The notes beneath the pieces are model-generated. The model ran no database searches. It was not told where the DNA came from and saw only the letters and a program-made list of their open reading frames with translations. 64,000 bases of DNA from Lichenicola cladoniae (GTDB taxonomy: Bacteria; Pseudomonadota; Alphaproteobacteria; Acetobacterales; Acetobacteraceae): positions 2,671,501 through 2,735,500 of the forward strand of contig NZ_CP053708.1 in NCBI RefSeq assembly GCF_013201075.1. Direction: 5' to 3'. Every line of letters starts with the position of its first letter. Within the stretch, counting starts at the first letter, position 1. The translations under genes and the position numbers were made by a program. Below are positions 25,220-34,007 of the stretch, piece by piece.

Positions 25220-25696
25220 CTTAGATTATGCGCTTATATTGGTTGCACGTGAGGTTGTTCCGCCAAGGCGGGGGTGGCATGCAGGCCATGGTCGAGCGGC
25301 AATGTCCAGGCGGCCCGCCGGTCCCGGATTGCCGGTTATAGTACATGGCCAAAATAACGAGCGGGAGCCCGCCGCGGCGGACGCAGGCGGGTCATCCCGG
25401 TCATTCCAGACCGGAACTCGTCCACACGGATCTCAAGGGACCGCACCAATAGGTCTGCAAGGGGGGAAGACTGCCGGTTGAGACGGGGGAACCAGATACT
25501 CTCGGACGCCCCGAAGCGGACATAAGCCGCGGTTGCTTAACCTCCGTCTCTGGCAGGTGCTGCTGGTCCACCGTTTCCAGCGATCGCCGAGGTAGCTTTA
25601 TTGGCCGGATATGTCCCTCATCCGGCAAGGGCGGTGGTTTCGCGGTGTTGTGACTAGGCAGACACTTAGGAGATATCATTAGCTGCGAGGCCCGTC
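25220..25696. other. Intergenic stretch with no supported gene
   Basis: About 477 bases between the IS30 element and the isochorismatase-like gene. One minus-strand open frame of 92 codons (25401-25679) has no recognisable sequence, no good start signal and atypical composition. It presumably holds the promoter of the hydrolase/regulator pair and the original upstream DNA of the YfiR operon displaced by the IS. Confidence 0.6.
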
Positions 25697-26257
25697 ATGT
25701 CCGACACCGCACTTATCGTTATCGACGTCCAGGAATCTTTCCGTCATGCTCCGTATTGGAGCGAGGAGGATGTCGCGCCATTCGTCTCGACCCTCCAGCG
25801 CCTGATCGACGGCGCGGCGGCGCACGGTGTGCCGGTGCTGCAGGTGTTCCATATCGAAGAGTCAGGCCACTTCTCTCTTGCTTCAGGACACGTCCGCACG
25901 CTTGCACCGCTGGCGATCCGGCCGGACGTGGTGTTCCACAAGCGCAGGCACAGCGCCCTGATCGGCAGCGGCCTCGATACCTGGCTGATACGGCACCGCA
26001 CACGTCGCGTTATCGTCTGCGGCATTCGCACCGAGCAATGCTGCGAGACCACGACCCGGCACGCGTCGGACAGTGGCTGGGAGGTCGATTACGTCACCGA
26101 GGCGACACTGACCTTTGCCATGACCGCCGCAGATGGCCGCCGTTACCCGCCCGAGGAGATCAAGGCGCACACCGAGCTGGTCTTGGCAGACCGCTTCGCC
26201 CGCATCGCGACGGTCGAAGAGGCACTGTCCGATGCCGCGATGTCCGCTGCCGCATGA
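25697..26257 (+). CDS. Cysteine hydrolase, isochorismatase-like family
   Basis: A 186-residue protein with the catalytic triad of this superfamily: Asp 10 (LIVIDVQESF), Lys 82 (VVFHKRRHSAL) and Cys 115 in GIRTEQCCETT. Members hydrolyse isochorismate, nicotinamide, N-carbamoyl compounds or similar amides. The substrate is not evident from these motifs. Two adjacent Cys (115-116) occur at the active position; the spacing T-x-x-C favours Cys 115. Its stop overlaps the start of a GlxA-type regulator (ATGA), so the two are co-translated, and the regulator may sense a related compound. Confidence 0.88.
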   Translation: MSDTALIVIDVQESFRHAPYWSEEDVAPFVSTLQRLIDGAAAHGVPVLQVFHIEESGHFSLASGHVRTLAPLAIRPDVVFHKRRHSALIGSGLDTWLIRHRTRRVIVCGIRTEQCCETTTRHASDSGWEVDYVTEATLTFAMTAADGRRYPPEEIKAHTELVLADRFARIATVEEALSDAAMSAAA

Positions 26258-27249
26258 CCGAGGTGCCGCGGCACATTCCCGTTCTCGTGGTGCTGCCGCC
26301 GCGCGTGCTCCTGCTGGATATCGCGGGCCCATTGGAGGTGCTGCGGATCGCCAACACTGTCCAGGATCGCGTCAGGTTCGACCTTGTAGTTGGGGCGCCC
26401 CGGATCGCTATCCACAGCTCGGTCGGGTTGCGGTTGAGCGGCCTGGGTCGGCTGCCGGAGACCGTCGAGCCGGGCACCGTCATCCTGGTGCCGGGCTCGT
26501 CCGACCAAGCGCTCGGACCGGCGCCGGATCCACAGGTCGATGCTGAGGCGGAAGCACACATCGTCGGGTGGCTGCGCGACACGGTACGGCCCGGGCATCT
26601 GCTGGTGATGGTTTGCGAAGGGGCGCTGCTGGCGGCGCGCGCGGGGTTGCTCGACGGCTACGCCTGCACCACGCACCACGAGAGCTGCGCCCGGCTTGCG
26701 GCAATGGCGCCGCGGGCGCGGGTGCTGGAGAATCGGCTCTTCGTCGAGGATCGCGACCGGTTCAGCAGCGCGGGCGTGACGGCCGGCGTGGACCTGATGC
26801 TCCACCTCGTTTCCGCCTGGGTCGGCCCGGCGGCTTCCATCGCCACCGCGCGCAGCCTGGTGGTCTACATGCGCCGTGGTGCCGACGATCCGCAACTGTC
26901 GCCATGGCTGGAAGGGCGCAGTCACCTTCATCCCGTCGTGCATCGCGCGCAGGACGCCGTGGCAGCCGACCCGACGCGGGAGTGGTCGCTGGCCGAATTG
27001 GGAAGAGTCGCCGGGGCCAGTCCTCGCAACCTGTCCCGGCTGTTCTCGATCCATGCCGGCATGACCGTCACCGACAGCATCAGCCGAGCCCGCATCGCGC
27101 TCGCACGCGACCTGATCAGACAATCCGACCTCGGTATGGTACAGGTGGCCGAGCGGGCCGGCTTTGCCTCAGCGCGGCACATGCGTCGGGTGTGGCGGCG
27201 GTTTCATACGACCGCGCCGTCAGATACACGCAGAATGGTTGATCGTTGA
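26254..27249 (+). CDS. GlxA-family transcriptional regulator (DJ-1/PfpI plus AraC HTH)
   Basis: A 331-residue regulator. Residues about 8-185 are a DJ-1/PfpI-like amidotransferase fold (VLVVLPPRVLLLDIAGPLEVLRIAN, VPGSSD, LLVMVCEGALLAARAGLLDG; the Cys in MVCEGA occupies the nucleophile elbow). Residues about 230-331 are an AraC-type double helix-turn-helix (WSLAELGRVAGASPRNLSRLFSIHAGMT, VAERAGFASARHMRRVWRRF). Such proteins control catabolic genes, often amino acid or choline-derivative use. It overlaps the preceding hydrolase by ATGA. Probably it regulates its own operon; ligand unknown. Confidence 0.88.
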   Translation: MTEVPRHIPVLVVLPPRVLLLDIAGPLEVLRIANTVQDRVRFDLVVGAPRIAIHSSVGLRLSGLGRLPETVEPGTVILVPGSSDQALGPAPDPQVDAEAEAHIVGWLRDTVRPGHLLVMVCEGALLAARAGLLDGYACTTHHESCARLAAMAPRARVLENRLFVEDRDRFSSAGVTAGVDLMLHLVSAWVGPAASIATARSLVVYMRRGADDPQLSPWLEGRSHLHPVVHRAQDAVAADPTREWSLAELGRVAGASPRNLSRLFSIHAGMTVTDSISRARIALARDLIRQSDLGMVQVAERAGFASARHMRRVWRRFHTTAPSDTRRMVDR

Positions 27250-27779
27250 TATGAGACCGGTTTTCCAACATTCGCCCCGACTATACGTCCGGATCCGCCG
27301 TATCCGACAATCGCGCTGTCAGTGTCGCTCCAGGCATCGCGGACAGACCCGGCTGCGAACTCCCTAGCTTCAATCTGCAATTGACGACCAGGCCGCCAAC
27401 GCTACGGAAAAATGACTGGCTGTCGGCACGCGGGCGTCCGGCACGTCCATCGTCAATCCGACAACGCGCCGTTCGATGTCGGCCACCGCGATATTTGCCG
27501 CTCCGCCACCCAACCACCCTGTGCCTCGGGCCCGATCGTCTGGTCCATTGCCGCCCCAATCGCATCCACGGGGCGATTATCCCAACCACTGGTTCGTCAG
27601 ACCAAGGACCCGGCGCGACGGCTGACAGACCCTTTCGAACTGTGGGGCGGCATTTGGAACCCCAAGGTAACGGCGGCGTACGCAATTCCTGTATCCAGAA
27701 ACTGGATAGGCGGCGACACTCCCCAATGAAGCGCTCACACGAAGCGCGGACGCTCAAAAATCAAGCCGGGGAGGCTATG
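27250..27779. other. Intergenic stretch upstream of the DUF485-actP pair
   Basis: About 530 bases with several open frames but none that shows family sequence or a convincing start. It must hold the promoter of the acetate-transport pair. No clear sigma-54 or CRP site was found by eye. Confidence 0.55.
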
Positions 27780-28121
27780 ATGCCGACTGCTTATGCCAGG
27801 CCCACCACGACCGCGGTCGATGAGACAAGAAGTGAACGGATCTCCGCGGACCCCGCGTTCCTGGAACTTGTACGGCGACGTGACAGGCTGGGCTTCGTGG
27901 TCGTCGGATCGATCGTCGTCATCTACTTCGGCTACATCCTGCTCCTGGCATTTGCGCCTGGATTGATGTGCAGCCATGTGACGACGACGATCACCGCAGG
28001 CTTCCCACTCGGTCTTGGGGTGCTGATCGCGACGTTCCTGCTCGTCGCGTTCTACGTTTGGCGGTCCAGGACGATCCTCGACCGGATGTCCGACGAGATC
28101 GTAAACAGGAGCGCACCGTGA
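27780..28121 (+). CDS. DUF485 membrane protein (YjcH-like)
   Basis: A 113-residue protein with two membrane helices (about residues 43-63 and 75-98). The first is preceded by [13 protein letters not shown], the DUF485 signature. Partner of acetate permease ActP in many bacteria, presumably an accessory membrane subunit. GGGGAGG at 27768-27774 fits ATG 27780 with five bases spacing; the ATG one codon earlier is an alternative. Its stop overlaps the actP start as GTGA. A 27-residue Thr/Arg-rich N-terminal tail precedes the family core. Confidence 0.85.
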   Translation: MPTAYARPTTTAVDETRSERISADPAFLELVRRRDRLGFVVVGSIVVIYFGYILLLAFAPGLMCSHVTTTITAGFPLGLGVLIATFLLVAFYVWRSRTILDRMSDEIVNRSAP

Positions 28122-29803
28122 ACAGCCTCCTGCTCCTGTGCCGGCGCTCGGCAATCATGTGGTTGACCGCCGGAGTAGCCATCGCGGCTCCTGCCGTAGC
28201 CTGGGCCGCTACACCCACTGTTGCAGTGCACAAACAACCGCTCAACATCACGGCCATCGTGATGTTCCTGATTTTCGTGGCATTCACGCTGGGGATCACC
28301 TACTGGGCCGCGCGGCGCACTCGCACGGCCAGCGACTTCTACACCGCCGGCGGTGGGATTACCGGGTTCCAGAACGGCATGGCCATCACCGGCGACTACG
28401 TGTCCGCGGCATCCTTCCTCGGTATTTCTGCACTGGTGTATCTGAGCGGTTATGATGGTCTGATCTATTCGATCGGATTTCTCGTCGGCTGGCCGATCGT
28501 CGTGGCACTGCTCGCCGACAGGCTCAGAAATCTCGGCCGGTATACCTTCGCCGACGCCGTTTCATACCGGCTCGACGCGGGCCCGGTGCGGACCGTTGCT
28601 GCTGTCAACTCGCTCACCGTCGTACTGTTCTATCTCATCGCGCAAATGGTCGGCGCGGGGGCATTGATTCAGACGCTGTTCGGCCTCCCCTACAACTATG
28701 CCGAGATCGTCGTCGGTATCCTGATGATCCTGTACGTGACGTTCGGCGGAATGCTGGCGACGACCTGGGTCCAGATCATCAAGGCCGGCCTGATGCTGTT
28801 CGGGACGACCGTCCTCGTGCTATTGTCGCTGTCGCGGTTCGGCTTCAGTTTCGACAGGCTGTTTGCGGCCGCTGTCGGCATCCATCCGCTGCACGCGGCG
28901 ATCATGGCACCTGCTGCACAGGTCGCACATCCGCTCTCCACGATCTCGCTCGGCATCGCCCTGATGTTCGGCACCGGCGGACTGCCGCATATTTTGATGC
29001 GGTTTTTTACTGTCCCGAATGCGCGTGCCGCCCGTTCGTCGATCCTGTGGGCGACGGGCCTGATCGGCTACTTCTACGTGATGACGTCGATCATCGGGTT
29101 CGGCGCGATCGCCCTCGTATCGAGCGATCCGTCCTATCTCGATGCAGCTGGAAAGCTGCGTGGCACGACCACGATGGCGGCACTCCACCTGGCACATGCG
29201 GTCGGCGGAAACCTGATGTTCGGCTTCATGTCGGCAGTTGCCTTCGCGACCATCTTGGCGGTGGTCGCCGGTCTGACGATCGCCGGCGCGAGCGCAGTCA
29301 GTCACGATCTCTATGCCAGCGTCCTTCGACAAGGGCGTGCGAACGAGCAGACGGAAAGGCGTGTGACCAGGGTCACAACGCTTGCGATCGGTCTCGTCGC
29401 GGTGATCCTCGGGATCATCTTCGAGGGCCAGAACGTCGCCTTCCTGGTTGGCCTGGCATTCGCCGTCGCTGCGAGCGCAAATTTCCCGGTGCTGCTGATG
29501 TCGATGTATTGGCGCAAGTTCACGACGCGCGGAGCGGTCGTGGGTGGGTGGCTAGGCCTGGTCAGTTCCGTCGGACTGACGATCCTCAGCAAGACGGTGT
29601 GGGTCAACATCCTGCATTTTCCTCACGCCATCTTCCCGCTCGATAGTCCGGCACTCTTTTCGCTGCCGCTCGGCTTCCTGGGATGCTGGCTGGGTTCAAT
29701 CAGTGAGAACGGTCCACGTGCACTGGCGGAACGGGCACGATTCAACGAGCAATTCGTACGTTCGCAGACCGGCATAGGCGCGGCGGGGAGCGCCAGCCAT
29801 TAG
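28118..29803 (+). CDS. actP: Cation/acetate symporter ActP
   Basis: A 561-residue sodium:solute symporter. An N-terminal signal-like segment (AVAWAA) is followed by about 13 membrane helices. Family marks include [47 protein letters not shown] and [22 protein letters not shown], which are typical of ActP-type acetate and glycolate permeases. It takes up acetate with a cation, useful for an organism living with acetic acid. GTG start at 28118 has AGGAG six bases upstream and overlaps the DUF485 stop. Other short-chain carboxylates are possible substrates. Confidence 0.92.
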   Translation: MNSLLLLCRRSAIMWLTAGVAIAAPAVAWAATPTVAVHKQPLNITAIVMFLIFVAFTLGITYWAARRTRTASDFYTAGGGITGFQNGMAITGDYVSAASFLGISALVYLSGYDGLIYSIGFLVGWPIVVALLADRLRNLGRYTFADAVSYRLDAGPVRTVAAVNSLTVVLFYLIAQMVGAGALIQTLFGLPYNYAEIVVGILMILYVTFGGMLATTWVQIIKAGLMLFGTTVLVLLSLSRFGFSFDRLFAAAVGIHPLHAAIMAPAAQVAHPLSTISLGIALMFGTGGLPHILMRFFTVPNARAARSSILWATGLIGYFYVMTSIIGFGAIALVSSDPSYLDAAGKLRGTTTMAALHLAHAVGGNLMFGFMSAVAFATILAVVAGLTIAGASAVSHDLYASVLRQGRANEQTERRVTRVTTLAIGLVAVILGIIFEGQNVAFLVGLAFAVAASANFPVLLMSMYWRKFTTRGAVVGGWLGLVSSVGLTILSKTVWVNILHFPHAIFPLDSPALFSLPLGFLGCWLGSISENGPRALAERARFNEQFVRSQTGIGAAGSASH

Positions 29804-29858
29804 ACGTGGGTCATCGCCCGATTGAGGATTGCGATACAGTTGATCTTTTCAGCAAGGT

Positions 29859-29877
29859 GCAAGGCCACGTGCCTTGC
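29859..29877. terminator. Hairpin between convergent actP and DUF4132 gene
   Basis: Perfect 7-bp arms GCAAGGC and GCCTTGC with a CACGT loop, 56 bases after the actP stop and touching the stop of the minus-strand gene. No T tract follows on either strand, so termination strength is uncertain. Confidence 0.4.
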
Positions 29878-32669
29878 TAACCAAGTGACGATTCATCGCG
29901 GGCGAGAGCTTCCAGCTGGGCAAGCACAGACTCGTCGCGAATCAGATGGTCTTGGACAAGCATCAGGAGGTCGTCGACTATCATGTGCAATCGGACATCG
30001 TCGTGCAGCGCCAGGATGATGCGCGGTGGCTTCGGTTTGTCCGGAGGTGACCGGAGCGAAAGCACCAACTGGCGGTGGTCCGGGAGAACAAGTATCTCCC
30101 CGCTACCCAAGTGGATTTGATAGTCGTGGCGGCGGCCATGGACAATCGCGTGTTGTTCGCGGAGCTCAACGGTCCCAGTTGGCACTAGACTTGGCAATAT
30201 CGTCTCCAGGACCTCTCGGCGGGTGCGAGCCACACCGCCGAAATGCGGCTCGCTCGGAAGAGGAATTTCCCCGAGCCCCGACTGGCGGCGCCACTCGCCG
30301 ATCTCGGGGATGAACCGCAGATCCTCCGGTCCAACGTCGAGCGTGGTGGCGGCGACGCTGATCAGCAGGTCGATATCGCGCATGACCTCGGAGAAGACCA
30401 CGGGGTCGACGTCGCCCAGCCGCACCGGTGTATCCGTGATGTGCAATTTGCGCGCACCGTCGTATCGCCAATTGCCGCGATCCTCGACCACACGGAATTG
30501 GACGCGGTCGGTGACGACGTGCGTGAAGCCTCGACCGCTCCGCCCAAGCTCGATGGCTCCCACGCCGGCGGTACGCAATTCAGCGCAGACCCCGAAGCCT
30601 GGGATCACCAGCATCCAGGGTTCACCCTCGCTGGAGGGAATATGGTGTACCAGGGTTCGGACCCTCCAGCCACGCGGCTGCGCCAGTTCGATCGCCTGGA
30701 ACTGATGCAGGACACGGAATGCATAGCGGCGGCTATCCGGGGAGCTTTGGAGTTCGGCCTGGGTAACGACGTAGGTCTCGCGCCACGCCTGGCGGATTGG
30801 CTGCATGATCCCGAGGCGGGTGAGCGTCCGGCGCCACCGGGCCGCCAGGCTGCTGCCCGTCGCGTGGATCGGGTGCCACAGGCGCAGTACGGCGGCAGGA
30901 TCGAGCGGCGGAGACGGCTCTCCGTCCGGGTCTATGACACTTCCATTATTTGCGAACATGCAGGTCCGGGTTGCATCGTTTGCGGTGGTCTCGGTCCAAA
31001 TCTGCCGTCGCGCAAGCCAACCCAGCATCCCGTGATCGAGCCACCGCTCCTGAAAAGCCGCCGCTGACCAATTTTGCTTCGTCAACCACGACCGTTCCAG
31101 CCTCAGGCGGTGTTGCCTCATCTCCTCCGAGATCAACTTCGCATCCAACCGGAGCTTCCGGAGCACGCTCAAACACTTCGCGTCCTTCTGGATCGGAGAT
31201 GGGAGTTTGCGGCAAGGCGTCCCGGTCGGGCTCTCATAATGAATCTTGCCTTGGCCTGATCCCGCGATCGTCAATACCGCCATAATCTCATCCGACACAT
31301 GCTCCTGCCGGCCGAAAACGCCGATCAGTCCATGGTCCGGGGCTACGATCTCCTCCGCCTCGACCGTCGTCAGCCCGGATACCGCCGCCGCGTTTGCCAT
31401 GGCGGCATCAAGTCGATTCAACATGGTCGTATGCCGTGTTCGCGTACGAAGTCGGGTCAGCCCGCGGATTGCCTCGTGTGTGCCGATCAATCCAATCGTC
31501 ATTACCAGGCGGTTGAACGTCGTGACATCTTGTTCCGCCAACGCCTGTGAGCTCAGCACGAGCAGCCACTGGACGTCCTCCGCATGACATGCGGCAGCGA
31601 TCGTCCAAAGACAGCCTGCCAATATGTCCGCGGAAATTTCGGGCACGATTAGCGGACCGCAGCAACCTTTCGATTTAACAACCGGTATCAATGGTTCGAC
31701 TGTCCGAGGTCGAATGTGATCGTCCGCGCCAAAACGCATTGTGCCGGTGTCCGGCGGCTGACCATAGTGAAATGTGAAGCGCCAAGGGTGCCCTAGGATG
31801 CCCATAGCCGCCTCGTGAATCGACCCGGTCGTCTGAACCAGATCTGCAACGAACCCGGCAAAATGAGGTAGAACCGCAGCGCGATAAAGTTTTGGGGCCC
31901 TAAGGAAACCACCATACGTCTTTTCGATCTGAGTGTGCTGGCCTCTCTCTTGGACAAAGGATCTCGCGAACTTCAGGTAGCGCTGTCCATCGGGTTCGCC
32001 CAATGCCATCGCCAATCGTGCCAGCGTCTTTTTTGAAGGATGTGGTGCATCCGGAACCTGAAAGAAGTCGAGCAATGGATCCATAACGTCAACCGGAGTC
32101 GATACATCACGCCGCAGAACAACCTCGCAATACAGGCAAGGAAATTCCGATGATGTTTGCCTTGCATATACTAGGCTTTGGTCGAACCACTTCTCATCTG
32201 GAAGACTGCACAGGTTTTTGGAGAATGCATTAAAATATGCCGCCATATCGTTCCGCTTATGCATTCCAGCGTAAGATGGCGATTCGAACATTCGGCTGCT
32301 TTCTGGAAATATGCGGGAAGTCGCAAACCCGAGCGCGTGCGTAGTACTTTCTTTTGCAAAGTTTGTGAACCAGATGGGCGGCCGGGGAAGGCTGCTGAGT
32401 TCGAGAAGTTCGGGCATCATGCATGCCTGTAATGGCATGTGATACCGGGTCATATTATCAAGGAGCGGTTGCCGGGTGATATTGTACAGCGCTGCGATGC
32501 GCGACTTATACTGCTCTATCCAGGCTATTTCGATCTGGTAGAAAATGTTGGTTGAGACCTTCTCCATCTCCACCATCCAGTGAACAAGCTGGCGCTCATA
32601 TATTCCGATCTCTACAAGGACCATCCGCGCAACTGCGAAATCAGGATCAAGGGTATCACCTTGCGTCAA
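29877..32669 (-). CDS. Large DUF4132-type protein of unknown function
   Basis: About 930 residues. The last 330 match the DUF4132/DUF5724 pattern: MQPIRQAWRETYVVTQAEL then QFQAIELAQPRGWRV, VFSEVMRDIDLLISVAAT, and REVLETILPSLVP ... YQIHLGSGEILVLP near the C-terminus. E. coli MolR/YehI relatives share this region, but no biochemical function is known. The N-terminal 600 residues are helical-repeat-like, with a CXXC pair in SEFPCLYCEVV. No signal peptide or membrane segment. The first codon is TTG at 32669; ATG 32624 is an alternative. The 5' third is clearly richer in A+T than neighbouring genes, hinting at transfer. No WGR or AAA partner gene adjoins it. Confidence 0.7.
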   Translation of the reverse strand: MTQGDTLDPDFAVARMVLVEIGIYERQLVHWMVEMEKVSTNIFYQIEIAWIEQYKSRIAALYNITRQPLLDNMTRYHMPLQACMMPELLELSSLPRPPIWFTNFAKESTTHALGFATSRIFPESSRMFESPSYAGMHKRNDMAAYFNAFSKNLCSLPDEKWFDQSLVYARQTSSEFPCLYCEVVLRRDVSTPVDVMDPLLDFFQVPDAPHPSKKTLARLAMALGEPDGQRYLKFARSFVQERGQHTQIEKTYGGFLRAPKLYRAAVLPHFAGFVADLVQTTGSIHEAAMGILGHPWRFTFHYGQPPDTGTMRFGADDHIRPRTVEPLIPVVKSKGCCGPLIVPEISADILAGCLWTIAAACHAEDVQWLLVLSSQALAEQDVTTFNRLVMTIGLIGTHEAIRGLTRLRTRTRHTTMLNRLDAAMANAAAVSGLTTVEAEEIVAPDHGLIGVFGRQEHVSDEIMAVLTIAGSGQGKIHYESPTGTPCRKLPSPIQKDAKCLSVLRKLRLDAKLISEEMRQHRLRLERSWLTKQNWSAAAFQERWLDHGMLGWLARRQIWTETTANDATRTCMFANNGSVIDPDGEPSPPLDPAAVLRLWHPIHATGSSLAARWRRTLTRLGIMQPIRQAWRETYVVTQAELQSSPDSRRYAFRVLHQFQAIELAQPRGWRVRTLVHHIPSSEGEPWMLVIPGFGVCAELRTAGVGAIELGRSGRGFTHVVTDRVQFRVVEDRGNWRYDGARKLHITDTPVRLGDVDPVVFSEVMRDIDLLISVAATTLDVGPEDLRFIPEIGEWRRQSGLGEIPLPSEPHFGGVARTRREVLETILPSLVPTGTVELREQHAIVHGRRHDYQIHLGSGEILVLPDHRQLVLSLRSPPDKPKPPRIILALHDDVRLHMIVDDLLMLVQDHLIRDESVLAQLEALARDESSLG

Positions 32670-32977
32670 TACAGATACTCCGACTCTGTCCGAGTTTCAG
32701 AGGAGGCGTTCGGGTATAACGGTGGCGGATCACCTGTTACGATGGGTCGTTGTAGCTTTATATCCGAGAAAAAGCTCTGGAAGTTTAGAACTTTTCAGCC
32801 ACCCCAGCACACCGGACATGCTCCTCGTCTCATGAACCCAGCTTTAGAGTTTCGCCGCGATGTCGTTTGAGGGAAGTGGGGCCGACGTCTGAAGCCGATC
32901 AGCAGGGAGAACGTCACGCGTGTGACGGTCGTGAACGCGCAGAGCCCGGTGCGTGCTATTTCCGCGCTGTGCGCCTA
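32670..32977. other. AT-richer intergenic stretch
   Basis: About 308 bases between the DUF4132 start and the ABC permease stop. A 96-codon plus-strand frame (32580-32870) overlaps the DUF4132 5' end but has no recognisable sequence or ribosome-binding site. No clear terminator or mobile-element end was seen. Confidence 0.5.
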
Positions 32978-34000
32978 TCAGATAGAACCGCGCGCGGACA
33001 ACCGCGCGCGGTAGGAATCCAGGATCACCGCCAGGATAATCACCAGCCCAGTAACGATCTGGCGCACAAAGTCAGTAACCCCCATAAGGATCAACCCATT
33101 GGCCAACACGCCGATGATGGCCGCGCCGAGCAGCGTGCCAACCAGCGAGCCGCGTCCGCCGGACAGGCTAGTGCCGCCGATGATCACCGCGGCGATCGCG
33201 TTCAGCTCGAAGCCGATGCCCAGGATCGGGTTGGCGATGGTCAGGCGGGTCATGTAGACGATCGCGGCGATGCCGACGCACAGGCCGGTCACGGTGAAGG
33301 CCAGTACCTTGGTGGTGAACGGGCGATGTCCGGAGAGCCTGACGGCTTCCTCGTTGTTGCCGATCGCGTAGATCATCCGGCCGAACACGGTGCGGGTCAG
33401 CACCACCCAGCCGATGCCCAGCAGCACCAGCGCCAGCACGAAAATCACCGGCAGGCCGAGGATGCTGGCGGTGCCGAAGGCGTTGAAGCTGTCGGGGAAG
33501 TCGTAGATCGTGCGGGCGTTGGTCACCTCGAGCGCGGCGCCGCGCGCGACGTTCAGCATGCCGAGCGTCACGATGAAGGCCGGCACCCCCCAGAACGACG
33601 AGATAAAGCCGTTCAGCCCGCCGCAGATCATGCCGACCACCAGGCTGGCCAGGATGCCGAGACTGATCGCCTCGGGGTCCGACAGAAAGTCCAGCTTCAG
33701 GACGGTGCCGGCCACCACCGCGCACAGCGCCATGACCGCGCCGACCGACAGGTCGATCCCGCCGATCAGGATCGCGAAGGTCATGCCGGTGGCCAGGATC
33801 AGGTTGATGGTGATCTGCGTGAGGATGTTGGAAATGTTTTCGTGCGTGGTGAAGGACGGCGCCACGGCGGCGAAGAACACGATCATCGCCAACAGGGCGA
33901 GCCCGATGCCCGCCTCGCGCAGCACCGTGCGGGCGATGGCGTTGGCGCCGGGTCGGGCCGGGGTCTCGGGGGATGCGGTCGGTGGCAAGGATGCGGACAT
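32978..34000 (-). CDS. Ribose-type ABC transporter permease
   Basis: A 340-residue permease of the RbsC/XylH class (branched-chain-like fold) with about ten membrane helices. Signature stretches are NILTQITINLILATGMTFAILIGGIDLSVG, ATGMxxVILxGGIDLS-type as in RbsC, GVPAFIVTLGMLNVARGAA, NNEEAVRLSGH and the ELNAIAAVIIGGTSLSGGRGSLVGTLLGAAIIGVLANGL block. ATG 34000 was chosen, seven bases after the ATPase stop; a longer reading from 34069 would enter the ATPase gene. Third gene of the binding protein-ATPase-permease operon. Substrate is probably a pentose, polyol or nucleoside-derived sugar. Confidence 0.92.
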   Translation of the reverse strand: MSASLPPTASPETPARPGANAIARTVLREAGIGLALLAMIVFFAAVAPSFTTHENISNILTQITINLILATGMTFAILIGGIDLSVGAVMALCAVVAGTVLKLDFLSDPEAISLGILASLVVGMICGGLNGFISSFWGVPAFIVTLGMLNVARGAALEVTNARTIYDFPDSFNAFGTASILGLPVIFVLALVLLGIGWVVLTRTVFGRMIYAIGNNEEAVRLSGHRPFTTKVLAFTVTGLCVGIAAIVYMTRLTIANPILGIGFELNAIAAVIIGGTSLSGGRGSLVGTLLGAAIIGVLANGLILMGVTDFVRQIVTGLVIILAVILDSYRARLSARGSI

Positions 34001-34007
34001 GTCGGGT

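Noticed and set aside
25401-25679. 92-codon minus-strand frame after the IS30 element
   Set aside because: No family sequence, poor start context, atypical composition.
27381-27779. N-terminal extension of the DUF485 frame
   Set aside because: The upstream part is basic and unlike DUF485, and the strong GGGGAGG site points to the start at 27780.
32580-32870. 96-codon plus-strand frame at the DUF4132 5' end
   Set aside because: Overlaps the larger gene and has no ribosome-binding site or recognised sequence.
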